From: Propionibacteriaceae bacterium
Lineage (GTDB): Bacteria > Actinomycetota > Actinomycetes > Propionibacteriales > Propionibacteriaceae
Reading direction: 5' to 3'
Assembly: GCA_031272825.1 (NCBI GenBank)
Contig: JAISTE010000062.1
Coordinates: forward strand, 1-38,164
DNA length: 38,164 bases
A program made the position numbers and the translations under genes. The notes below the pieces were generated by a model. That model saw nothing but the letters and a program-made list of their open reading frames with translations, was not told where the DNA came from and did not search any database. How positions within the stretch are numbered: position 1 is the first letter of the stretch; every line of letters begins with the position of its first letter. Positions 15,718-23,900 of the stretch are shown here, in pieces.

Positions 15718-16404
15718 TCACTGGGCCAACTCGGCGAGGATTATCAGGTTCATGGTCGAGGGGGTGCCTTTGCCGTTTTGCAGGCAGGTGATGAACACCA
15801 ACCTTCCCGGGGTCGACGTCCAGATGTCGGTTTCTTTACGCAGCGCGGTTTTCAGCACCGTCCGCGAGCCGGTCACCCAGTAGCGGTGGGCGTCGACCAG
15901 GATTTCATCCCCCACGGCGACGGCCGCGCGCTGGTTGGGCACGTCGATCAGGTAGCTGCCGGGGGCCAGGTGGTTGTTCTGCCCGGCGGTTGCGCCCTCG
16001 GTGCGCAGGGAGTGAGCGACGACGTACAGCGTCCCCTCTTCGGCACGCTCGGGCGGCACGCCCATGTTGCGAACCGAATACGCGGACTTGAATCCGGGAG
16101 GGTTCATCCGCCCGTCGACGGCGTTGATTGAGCCCAGCGGGACGTCCAGCCCGACGGAGGGCACGACGAAGCGAACCTTGGAGTCCTCCAGCGCGGATTG
16201 GCGTTCGGCCTCGCCGGGGAGCATGTCGTCGTCGGGGACGACGTAGCGGCCCACCTCCATGGTCTCCAGCGCCCCGGCGGTTTGCGACCAGTACTGCCAG
16301 CCGAAGTACCCGGCCCCGACCAGACACAGCAAGGCCAGCGCGATGAAAATCCATCCGCGCCGGTCTTTCTTGGCGGGCAGCGCCCTCCTCGCCTTTACAG
16401 CCAT
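15718..16404 (-). CDS. Sortase-like transpeptidase, divergent active site
   Basis: This 228-residue protein has an N-terminal membrane anchor (about 17-39) and a sortase domain. The catalytic His131 lies in YVVAHS and Cys207 in VFITCLQN, and N..GR.NPPGF and the flanking strands fit the class E/F-like group. Sortases cut surface proteins at a C-terminal signal and link them to the wall or to other proteins. The usual active-site Arg, expected about ten residues after the Cys, is not present (the stretch reads GKGTPSTMNLII), which is unusual. No canonical LPxTG protein is encoded in the window. The start codon overlaps the response regulator by 10 bases, so the genes are translationally coupled. 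Confidence 0.78.
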   Translation of the reverse strand: MAVKARRALPAKKDRRGWIFIALALLCLVGAGYFGWQYWSQTAGALETMEVGRYVVPDDDMLPGEAERQSALEDSKVRFVVPSVGLDVPLGSINAVDGRMNPPGFKSAYSVRNMGVPPERAEEGTLYVVAHSLRTEGATAGQNNHLAPGSYLIDVPNQRAAVAVGDEILVDAHRYWVTGSRTVLKTALRKETDIWTSTPGRLVFITCLQNGKGTPSTMNLIILAELAQ

Positions 16405-17006
16405 CCGTTCCTCTCAGCCGTGCAGTAGGCCTGCAGCCGGTTGGAGGCGTTCAGCTTGTTCAAGATCAAGGACAGGTAGTTGTCGACCGTGCCCTTGGAT
16501 AGGCACAGCTCCTGGGCGACCTTCTGGGTCGAGCCGAGCATGGCGGTGCGTTTCAAGATGATGCGCTCGCGTTCGGACAGCGGACAGGTGCCGATGGCCT
16601 TGGCGCGGTTCAGCAGTTGGCCGTCGAACATGCGCCTTCCGGCGAGAACCGCGCGCACGACGTCGAGGATCTGCTGGAAGGAGGTGTCCTTGGTCAGAAA
16701 CGCCCAAGCGTCCTTCTGGTAGGCGTCTAACACGTAGCTGGCTAGGGCGAACGTCGTCAGGATGATGCAGCGGCAGTTGGGTACCGTGCGCTTGAACTCT
16801 TCGAGAACCTCCAGGCCGGTCATGTCCGGCATCCGGATGTCGAGCAGCGCCACCTGCGGCGGGAAGAGCCAGGCCTGGCCGACAGCCTCCCGGCCGTTCT
16901 TGGCGACGACCACGTTGAAGTCTTGCTGTTTGCGCAGCATCTCTGCGAAGGATTCGCGGATGGCAGCCTTGTCCTCGGCCAGGAGGATCGTGGTCATCCC
17001 CTCCAT
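16395..17006 (-). CDS. NarL/LuxR-family response regulator
   Basis: This 203-residue two-component regulator has a receiver domain with Glu11-Asp12, phosphoacceptor Asp56 in LLDIRMPD, Thr84 and Lys106 (FLTKD). A LuxR-type helix-turn-helix follows at about 143-200, including LSKGTVDNYLSLILNKL. Phosphorylation by the overlapping kinase gene would drive DNA binding. The ATG at 17006 has AGGAGGG five bases upstream. A second in-frame ATG at 16997 gives a classical ATGA overlap with the kinase stop but has worse spacing. Targets are unknown. The long intergenic region 17729-18202 and the surface-protein operon are candidates. Confidence 0.92.
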   Translation of the reverse strand: MEGMTTILLAEDKAAIRESFAEMLRKQQDFNVVVAKNGREAVGQAWLFPPQVALLDIRMPDMTGLEVLEEFKRTVPNCRCIILTTFALASYVLDAYQKDAWAFLTKDTSFQQILDVVRAVLAGRRMFDGQLLNRAKAIGTCPLSERERIILKRTAMLGSTQKVAQELCLSKGTVDNYLSLILNKLNASNRLQAYCTAERNGWL

Positions 17007-17728
17007 GTGGCCCTCCTCAGCTCCACCTTCGTGCCGCCGAGCTTCAAGGACTCGCCGACTTCTACCGTCATGCCGAGGTCTGCGGCGCGTGCGCGCATCT
17101 CGACTAACCCTTTCCCCATTGAATAATCCCCCATTCCTTTTCCGTCGTCTTCGACGCGCATACCTTCGCCGTCTACCTCGATACGCACATGTTCGGCACG
17201 TGAGTGCTGCATGATGTTCGCGACGGCCTCGAGCAGGATCGTCGAGTATCCGTAGTCGGACTGCGGCGGTGGGACGCTAGCCATCATCCACTCCACCTTC
17301 ATGCCCATGTTCTCCAGCATCTCGACGGCCTTCACCAGCTCTTGCTCGAAGCGCTCAGATCCAAGATGTTCGACGATCTTGCGCACCGATTCGGACGTCT
17401 GCCGGGTTTGTCTGGCGGCCCGTTCCAGCGCCACCTCGGCAATCTCAATATCGCCTTCGCGGATATGCATGACGGCCTTTTCCAACTGCATTGGAACCTG
17501 TACCGCCACCGGGCCGACGTGGTCATGCAAATCGAGCAAAATGCGGTTGCAGGCTGAACGTTGGGCGACTTGCAATATTGCGCGGTTCGGGATCTGGGCA
17601 CGCCGGGTGCGCTCGCGGTGCATGTGCAGGTGAAATAGCAATATGCTCAAGGCGGCGAAAACTACCGCCATCCCCGGCACCGCTCTGAGAACGGCCAATG
17701 TGATGAACTTCAAATCCCTCCGTCCCAC
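16994..17728 (-). CDS. Short sensor histidine kinase (HisKA_3 type)
   Basis: This 244-residue kinase of the NarX/DesK class has one membrane helix (about 10-33), a dimer/phosphoacceptor helix with His68 in LLDLHDHVG, and an ATPase domain with the N-box LLEAVANIMQHS and G-box motifs VEDDGKGMG and MGKGLVEMRARA. It has no outside sensor domain and no PAS or GAF domain, so it may sense through the membrane or a partner. The GTG start has only a weak GGGAT site. Upstream sequence shows no convincing extension. It is the first gene of a tightly overlapping operon with the response regulator, sortase and pseudokinase, which makes the latter two its probable functional partners. Confidence 0.85.
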   Translation of the reverse strand: MGRRDLKFITLAVLRAVPGMAVVFAALSILLFHLHMHRERTRRAQIPNRAILQVAQRSACNRILLDLHDHVGPVAVQVPMQLEKAVMHIREGDIEIAEVALERAARQTRQTSESVRKIVEHLGSERFEQELVKAVEMLENMGMKVEWMMASVPPPQSDYGYSTILLEAVANIMQHSRAEHVRIEVDGEGMRVEDDGKGMGDYSMGKGLVEMRARAADLGMTVEVGESLKLGGTKVELRRATWRG

Positions 17729-18202
17729 AATCCCATCGATCCCCCTTATTGAGCAGGATGCTCAGTCCAAACGCCGTGACGCAGGCTTTGTCACGACTTC
17801 AGGCCTACCCATCCAGCCTTGTGACGACAGTAATGACCATAGTCAAATCGAGGGAGCCCGTTCACCATGCCCCTTTGTGAACGGCCACCAATCTCCTGAA
17901 ATTTTTCACATCGGTCAGTGCCACCTGTGCATTTTTTCATTTGATGCCGGCTTCGACGCAAACCGAAGCACGCTTCCACCGACATTGCACCACATTAGCT
18001 CGCGGTTACCCCTTTTCAATCACCCATTCTTCGTATTCAACTACATCCTTTTGCGCGATATATTAGAAGGCGGACGCTAAGCTTCGGGCGGCGGTCAGCC
18101 AATTATTGCGAATGCGAATCTGCACGTAATCCGATAAGGTCAGGTTGGCGTGCATAGGCTCCTAGCCTGCGCGTAAGTGCAAACACACGAGGAAAAGGAC
18201 AC
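17729..18202. other. Long intergenic region between divergent genes, with inverted repeats
   Basis: This 474-base region separates the leftward kinase operon from the rightward coiled-coil gene and is visibly lower in GC than its flanks. No convincing gene was found in any frame. It contains CGTGAC-N9-GTCACG (17775-17795), with a further GTGACG at 17820, and CCGTTCAC-N11-GTGAACGG (17858-17884). The last shares GTGAACGG with the ends of the 106-bp elements. AT-rich blocks at 17897-17945 and 18040-18066 could hold promoters. The GAGGAAAAGGA site before 18203 is a good ribosome-binding site. The region probably carries divergent promoters and regulator sites. Confidence 0.55.
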
Positions 18203-19201
18203 ATGTCTGAGTTTCGTACGGTCGTAAGGGGCTACGAGCCCGCTGCGGTGGAGCAGACCATTTCTCAGTTGAAGGAACAGCTAGAGGCCGCGAAGACGCG
18301 CGCCGAGGCGCGTGAGGCCGAGGCTCTCAAGGCCACGGCGATCGCCAAGGAGCTGAACAACCAGCTGGTGAAGCTCAAGAACGAGCCGAAGCCCGAACCG
18401 GAGACCCCCACCTTCGAGGGGCTGGGCATCCGGGTCGGCAAGATTTTGCAGTTGGCCCAGGACGAGGCCGCCGAGGTGCGCTCCAACGCCCAGGCCCAGG
18501 CCGAAGACCTGACCCGCCACGCCGAGCAGGCGGCTAACGACGCCCGCGCCGAGGCCGAGGCATACGCCCGCGACCTGTGCTCGCGCGCCGAGGCCGAGGT
18601 CGCCAAGACGATGGCGAACGCCAAGCGCCAGTCGGACGAGATCATCGATTCCGCCGACCGCGAGGCATCTGCCCGCCGCAAGGAGGCCGAGTCCTACTTC
18701 GAGACGCAGAAGGCCAAGTCCGCTGCGCAGGCCGCCGAGTTCGAGCGCACGATGGCCGAGCGCAAGGATCGCGCCGCCGAGGACTTCGCCATGCAGGTTC
18801 GCAAGAACGAAGAGGCCCACGCCCGTGCGGTGGCCGACCGCGAGGCCGTCATCGCCGAGACGAACGAGCTCAAGGCCCAGGCCGAGGAATATGCCGACGC
18901 CACCATCAAGACCGCCAACCAAGAGGCCCGCCAGATCATCGAGGACGCCCGCGTGAACGCCGAGAAGGTGCGCCACGAGTCCGAGCGCGAGGTACATGCC
19001 GCAAAGGCCCGCCAGGAGGCCATCAACCAGCAGCTCTCCTCGCTGCGCGATATGTTCACCAACTTCCCCGGTTCTGGTAAGGACAAGCCGATCGATCCCG
19101 CCGCGCTGTTCGACCAGGCCGCTCAGCCGGTACCGCCCCAGCCCGCCGCACCCGCTGCGGCTCCTGCTGCCGAGCCTGCCGCTCAAGAAGCTCTTATGTG
19201 A
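18203..19201 (+). CDS. DivIVA-domain coiled-coil protein
   Basis: This 332-residue protein begins with a DivIVA-type segment (FRTVVRGYEPAAVEQTISQL), the part that binds curved membrane and marks poles or division sites. A long Ala/Glu/Arg-rich coiled coil spans about residues 18-270, with a short break near 55-70, and a Pro/Ala-rich tail from about 290 to the end. In actinobacteria such proteins organise polar growth and the cytoskeleton. It is not the full-length Wag31 and lacks that protein's context of division genes. The AAGGA ribosome-binding site lies five bases before the ATG. It stands alone on the + strand between the two leftward surface-protein operons and ends in a strong shared terminator. 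It could position the surface machinery, which is an inference from location only. Confidence 0.8.
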   Translation: MSEFRTVVRGYEPAAVEQTISQLKEQLEAAKTRAEAREAEALKATAIAKELNNQLVKLKNEPKPEPETPTFEGLGIRVGKILQLAQDEAAEVRSNAQAQAEDLTRHAEQAANDARAEAEAYARDLCSRAEAEVAKTMANAKRQSDEIIDSADREASARRKEAESYFETQKAKSAAQAAEFERTMAERKDRAAEDFAMQVRKNEEAHARAVADREAVIAETNELKAQAEEYADATIKTANQEARQIIEDARVNAEKVRHESEREVHAAKARQEAINQQLSSLRDMFTNFPGSGKDKPIDPAALFDQAAQPVPPQPAAPAAAPAAEPAAQEALM

Positions 19202-19220
19202 ATATGTGAGTTAGTGAAAC

Positions 19221-19252
19221 GAAGGGCCGCTGGGTTTTCCCAGCGGCCCTTC
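19221..19252. terminator. Bidirectional terminator between convergent genes
   Basis: GAAGGGCCGCTGGG-TTTT-CCCAGCGGCCCTTC is a perfect 14-bp stem with a 4-base loop. It lies 20 bases after the DivIVA-like stop and 54 bases after the end of the convergent leftward FKBP-like gene. There is no strong T-run, but stem strength and position fit a terminator for both. Confidence 0.85.
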
Positions 19253-19306
19253 GTCCATGTTGGTTGTTCTTTTACGTAACGTCTTTAGCTACGACGTCCA
19301 GGCAGT

Positions 19307-19927
19307 TCACTCCACGCGGGACAGATACGCCACGTGCGGACGGTCGCGGCCGTCGCGGTAGGCGACCAGCACCTGCGAGCCGCGCTTGACCCCGACGAGC
19401 GCCGTGGAGAATCCGCTTTGCTTCGGATCTTTGGTGTCTACCTTGTATTTGTAGTTGTCCTGGGCATTTTCGCGGGTACCGTCGTCGGTTAGGTACAGCG
19501 AGAAATCCAAGAACACCTGATCCCCGTCGCCGACGGCCTGACCCTGGCCGTCGCTCAAGATTCCGGTGCAGGAGCCCTCCACCGGCAGCGACGTCACGGG
19601 CAGCGATCGCATATCGGACTTGCTCCAGCCCGACTCCTTGAGGTGCGTCACCAGCGAATCGAGAGCCGCGCACGGCTCGGGTTTGGGGCTGTGTCCTGGC
19701 CCGAAGGCCCACACCCCCAGACCGACGCCCAGCGCCAGTACCCCGGCAACCCCGGCAATCCACCACTTCCGGCCAAGGCGGGTATTCCCCGCCTTCGGCT
19801 CTTCGGCAACCCGGGTTCCGGGCACTGAAGCCCCGTCCTCAGGCTCAGCCGAACCCGAAGCCAAGACCGCGGCCTCAGTCGCAGTATTTTCTTCCCCCGC
19901 TTCCTCCATCACGAGAAAATCGTCCAT
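19307..19927 (-). CDS. Membrane-anchored FKBP-like extracellular protein
   Basis: This 206-residue protein has an acidic cytoplasmic part (1-53), one membrane helix (about 55-75) and an outside domain (86-206). The domain aligns along its length with the outside domain of the pseudokinase at 13170-15707. Shared features are a Cys, an L..HLKE..W helix, LP, a second Cys exactly 34 residues later, a GD.V..DF.LY strand pair, a D.Y.YK segment and a final HV.YL strand. The layout is FKBP-like, though key active-site aromatics are not evident. The ATG at 19927 starts 10 bases after the cohesin-protein stop. A TTG at 19978 would overlap that gene by 41 bases and is less likely. It is the last gene of the giant-protein operon. 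A role in folding, holding or sensing the secreted giant protein is likely but unproven. Confidence 0.75.
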   Translation of the reverse strand: MDDFLVMEEAGEENTATEAAVLASGSAEPEDGASVPGTRVAEEPKAGNTRLGRKWWIAGVAGVLALGVGLGVWAFGPGHSPKPEPCAALDSLVTHLKESGWSKSDMRSLPVTSLPVEGSCTGILSDGQGQAVGDGDQVFLDFSLYLTDDGTRENAQDNYKYKVDTKDPKQSGFSTALVGVKRGSQVLVAYRDGRDRPHVAYLSRVE

Positions 19928-19937
19928 TTCATCCCAT

Positions 19938-20951
19938 CTATTCTTCGGTTTGTTCCTTCTTCCTGCGGCGGTAGGCAACCAGAATCAGAATGGCGGCGGC
20001 CAAGCCAAGCCCGCCGATCATCCAAGGAAGCCCGCCGTCGGGGCTCACCAGCCAGCCGCCGGTGAAGACTTTCGCACCCTTCTCCTCTTCAGGAGCGGCG
20101 ACAATGACGCTCGGGGAAGGTTCGGAGGGGATGGGCTCGTTCACCTCAGGCGCCGCAACTGAGGGCAGGGGTGCCGGAACCGGCGTGGACGGTACCGGGG
20201 TTTCCGGGGCCTTCTCGCGGGTGACGTCGACGTTGAGGTTGGCAAAGCCGCCCTCGTCGAGCCCGCCGATGTCGGTGAGCGGCGTGGCGTTGAGCTTGTT
20301 GCCATAGGCGCTTTCGCCGTGGGAGGCACCGGTCTTGATCAGCGTCCAGCCGGTGGTATGCCCGGCCAGGGTGTATGCAGCCACGTCCATTAGATCCGTG
20401 GGGGCAACCGGCCCGACCGAGACCACCGGGGCCTGGGCGTCCCAGGGGTAGCAGGCCGCCAAGGTCTTGAAGGTGATAACCACCGACGCGGTGGTGTCGG
20501 AATCGTGGCCGAAGTTGAACAGGATCGTGCCGCGCAGTGCGGTGTCGCGCTTCCAGTACTCGCCCGGTTTGCCCCACTCGGCGAAGACCAGCCCGGCGTT
20601 ATCTGGCCAGATGGAATCCTCGCTCAGCCCGGGATCGTCGGTGTGTGAGACGTATTCGAGCTTGTCGGCGTCGTATGTCAGGGCCAGGAGCAGGGCCTCG
20701 AAGGCAAAGCCGTTGCCCGCTGTGGCGCTGACCTTGATTTTTACCTCCGACCCGGCTTCGGTGAGAGCAGCCGGGTCGGAGAGCTGTTGGATGGCGAGCT
20801 CGCCAGCAGGGCCCACTGCGGCGCTCGCCGGTGTCACCGGCGCGAAGGCCAGGAGCCCCGCGACGAGCGCGGCAAGGCCACGCAGAAAGCTGCGCTTGCC
20901 CTCGTGGCGTGTTGTCAAGGGACGGATGTGTTCGTCGCCCAGGTGGCACAT
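19938..20951 (-). CDS. Membrane-anchored cohesin-like surface protein
   Basis: This 337-residue protein has a signal peptide (cleavage after ASA, about residue 44) and a beta-rich domain (about 50-215) that looks like a cohesin, including the hallmark LLALTYDADKLEYVS strand-loop (88-102) and later GTILFNF and ASVVITFKTL strands. A Pro-rich linker (about 247-290) and a C-terminal membrane helix (about 309-327) with an RRRKK tail follow. Cohesins bind dockerins, and the neighbouring upstream gene ends in a dockerin, so it is the probable anchor for that giant protein. There is no LPxTG. SPDGG at 303-307 before the helix is in the place of a sorting motif. The frame is open to 21122 but overlaps the giant gene. 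The ATG at 20951 has AAGGA about ten bases upstream; the ATG at 20960 is the alternative. Confidence 0.68.
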   Translation of the reverse strand: MCHLGDEHIRPLTTRHEGKRSFLRGLAALVAGLLAFAPVTPASAAVGPAGELAIQQLSDPAALTEAGSEVKIKVSATAGNGFAFEALLLALTYDADKLEYVSHTDDPGLSEDSIWPDNAGLVFAEWGKPGEYWKRDTALRGTILFNFGHDSDTTASVVITFKTLAACYPWDAQAPVVSVGPVAPTDLMDVAAYTLAGHTTGWTLIKTGASHGESAYGNKLNATPLTDIGGLDEGGFANLNVDVTREKAPETPVPSTPVPAPLPSVAAPEVNEPIPSEPSPSVIVAAPEEEKGAKVFTGGWLVSPDGGLPWMIGGLGLAAAILILVAYRRRKKEQTEE

Positions 20952-20971
20952 TTCTTTCATTTCCTTGCTTT

Positions 20972-23900
20972 CTACTTCAGGCCCGAGGTGTTCTGGCGCA
21001 GGCTTGCGACGTACAGGGCGAGCGCCCTGGCGTCCTCGTGTCCGACGACCGGATCCCAGCCCAGCGGGGCGGCGACGAAGTCGCGGTTGGCGTTGGCCAG
21101 CAGCCCGGTGAACTCGTCGCACACCTTGCCGTAGAGGGCTGCGGTGCGATCGCCTGCGGCGTAGAGCTCGGCTTCGGCCACGTCGTCGGCGTTTACGACG
21201 CCGTTGCGGTCAATATCGCCTGGGACGACCACCGTGAAGGAGGCCTTGATGTCCGGGTTCTCCTTCAAGGCGACGATCACCTTGGCGATGCCCGAGCGGG
21301 CGGCCTTGAGCTTCATGCCTTCGACCGTGATCGGCGTGTCCATGCCGCCGAGCGCCTGAGCTTCGATCGTCACCGCCGACTCCGGGTAGCCGTCGGGCGC
21401 CTCGGAGGAGGTGACCTTCACGGTTACGAAGTTGGCGTGGTCGGTGCGAACCTGCGAGGCGGGCTCGCCGTCGGCCTCCACGATCTCCTCGATGTCCTTC
21501 CCGGCCCACGGCTCGGAGCCGTTCACCTTGGCCTGCAGCATGACGGCTGCGGTGGTGTAGCCGGAGGGAACCTCAAAGTCGGACGGGAGTGCGACCTCGA
21601 TGCGGAACCTGGCGGTTGCCTTGGCGGTGTCGGTTGCGGCCTTGGCGTCGAACAGGTAGGTGCCCAGGTCTTCGCCGGTGTTGTACTTATCGCCGGTGAA
21701 CACGTCGATGAAGTTGCCCGAATCGCCTTCGCCGTCGACGTCCGCGAGCGCGGCCGCCGGGGGCTCCAGCTTTTCGCCGGTGGAGGAGAGCTTCAGCACC
21801 TGGATGTGCAGGGCCTTGGCGATCTCGGCCAGCCCGCCCTCCGCGAGCTTCTTGGCTTCGGCGCGGTTGATCTTGGCGTTGTCGCCGTAGATCCACACGG
21901 TGTTGCCGTCCGCATCGGGCCCGTCGGGAACCAGCACCTCGGCGTCGACGATTACGACCTTGACCTTCTTGGCGATGGTCTTGTCGGGCGTCGAGTCGGG
22001 GGCGGCCACGGTGATCTCGTAGTCGCCGACCTCGGTGTCCGGGTTGGGCACGAGCTCGCCCAGGTCGGAGATGAAGGCGGGCACGTCCAGTTCCTCGCCC
22101 GTCAGGCCGTCGAAGACCTGGGGTGCTGTGAGCTGCAGCAGCTGTGCCTTCAGGCCGTCCTCGCTGAGGGCGACGGCATCCTTGCGCATGACCGTCGGCC
22201 AGGCGGTGAGGATGCGGCCATCGCCGACCACGAACCTGCCGTCGTTGACGACGACCACGCGGATGGCGGTGGCGACGTTGTAGTCGGTGTCGGTGACCGA
22301 GTACTTCAGCTGGTAGATGCCCGGTTCGGCCAGATCGAGTTCCTTCGCGCCCTCGGGTGTGGAGACGCTCACCTGGTCGACCGAGATCGTGTCGCGGTCT
22401 TCGAAGTCGAACACCGTAACGCCGACCTTCTGCTTGGCGGCGGTGTCGAACTCGCTAGGCTCCAGCGAGCCTGCGGGCTTGTCGGAGGCCTTGCCGATCC
22501 ACACCTGCAGCGGAGAGGTGGCCGTGATGGTCGGGGCTTGGCCCGGCCCGACGAGCAGCTCGACTCCGACCTTGGCGCTGTGATCTTCGCCGACCCAGAA
22601 CACGACCGTGAACTTGGAGCCGTCGTCGAACTTGCCCTTCTCCTTGTAGGTGGAGCTGAAGCCGCCGTCGTCGAAGGAGGCCGCGTCGGTGATCGACGTG
22701 AGGGCCACCGCCGGGGTGCCTTGCTTCACCAGCTGATCGGAGAAGCGGTAGAGCGATTCGACCTTGCCGCGTGCGACCAGCTCGTCGGAGAAGGCCTGCA
22801 GGTCAACTCCGGTAGCGCCGTCGCCCTTCTCCCCCACGGCCTTGGCCGCGAGCTTGGCGGCGTCGATGGCGTTGATGCGGAAGTTGTAGCCGACGATCGA
22901 GTACGAGTCGCCGTTGCCGCCGTTGCCGCCTTCGCCCAGCACCTTGGCGGTGATGTGCAGGAAGTGGTCGGCGTGCCCGGTGACGGCCAGCTTCGGCTGG
23001 TAGTTATCCGGCGTCTTGGAGTACCCGCCGGTCGCGGCGACGGAGACACCCACGGGTGCGCCCTCGATCGTCCAGGCGGCGGCGTGCGATTCGGCGAGGA
23101 TCTGCCCGGAGGCGTTCTCGGTCGAAACCTTGGAGGACTCGATCACGAAGGACGACGCCCTCATGATGTACTCCTGGTCGATGTGGAATCGCCCGTCATT
23201 GACGACGACCGCGCGCGAGTCGGAGACCTGGTTGTGGTCGGTGTCGGTGGCGGTGTATTCCACCTGGTAGACGCCCGGTTCGGCAGCCGGAATCCGAGTA
23301 ACCGGCTGGCCGGTGCCGTCCTTGATCGTGTAGGTCAGGCCCGCGGCGCCCGGCTCGTCCGGGATACCGGTCAGATCCTTGGGATCTTCGACGTCAGTGG
23401 CCACCACCCCGGCGATGATCTGGGCGCGGCTGAGGGCCTCGTCCAGTGCGCCGTTCACCGCGTATTCCAGCGGCTTCGGGGTGACGGTGATCGTCGGAAC
23501 GTTCCCGGAGGTGACGGAGATCCACAGCTCGACGGAGGCCGTGTTGGCCTGGTCGGAGACGGTGAACAGGTACTTGCCCGGGGTCGACCGGTGGTCGGCG
23601 CCGGAGAAGGCGTCGATGAAGGCCTTGGCCTGGTCGGCTTTGGTGACCGCCTTGAGGTCGGTGACATCGCCGTTCGGGTCGATGCGGGTGGCACCGGCCT
23701 TGAGGGCCGTCAAGATGGCGTCCGTCTTGGCCTCGGTGTTGCCCGCAGCGACCAGCGCCTCGGCCTCGTGAACCGAGAGCTCCAGCGGGGTGCCGTAGAC
23801 CCACACGTTGTCCTTGCCGTCGATGATTTCAGCGTCGACGACCCGGCCCTTGATGGCCTTCTTCTCCAGCACCGCCGGGGCCTCGCCCTCGGTGAGCTTG

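Noticed and set aside
17858..17884. Third copy of the 106-bp element
   Set aside because: Only the 8-base GTGAACGG arms are shared. The arrangement is inverted and the CAAGATC ends and length are missing.
17643..18080. 145-codon + strand frame and a 64-codon minus frame in the intergenic region
   Set aside because: The first overlaps the kinase gene antiparallel. Both have unbalanced composition, no ribosome-binding site and no recognisable features.
20952..21122. Upstream extension of the cohesin-protein frame
   Set aside because: It overlaps the end of the giant gene, is Arg/Pro-rich, and would bury the signal peptide. The ATG at 20951 gives a normal secretory start.
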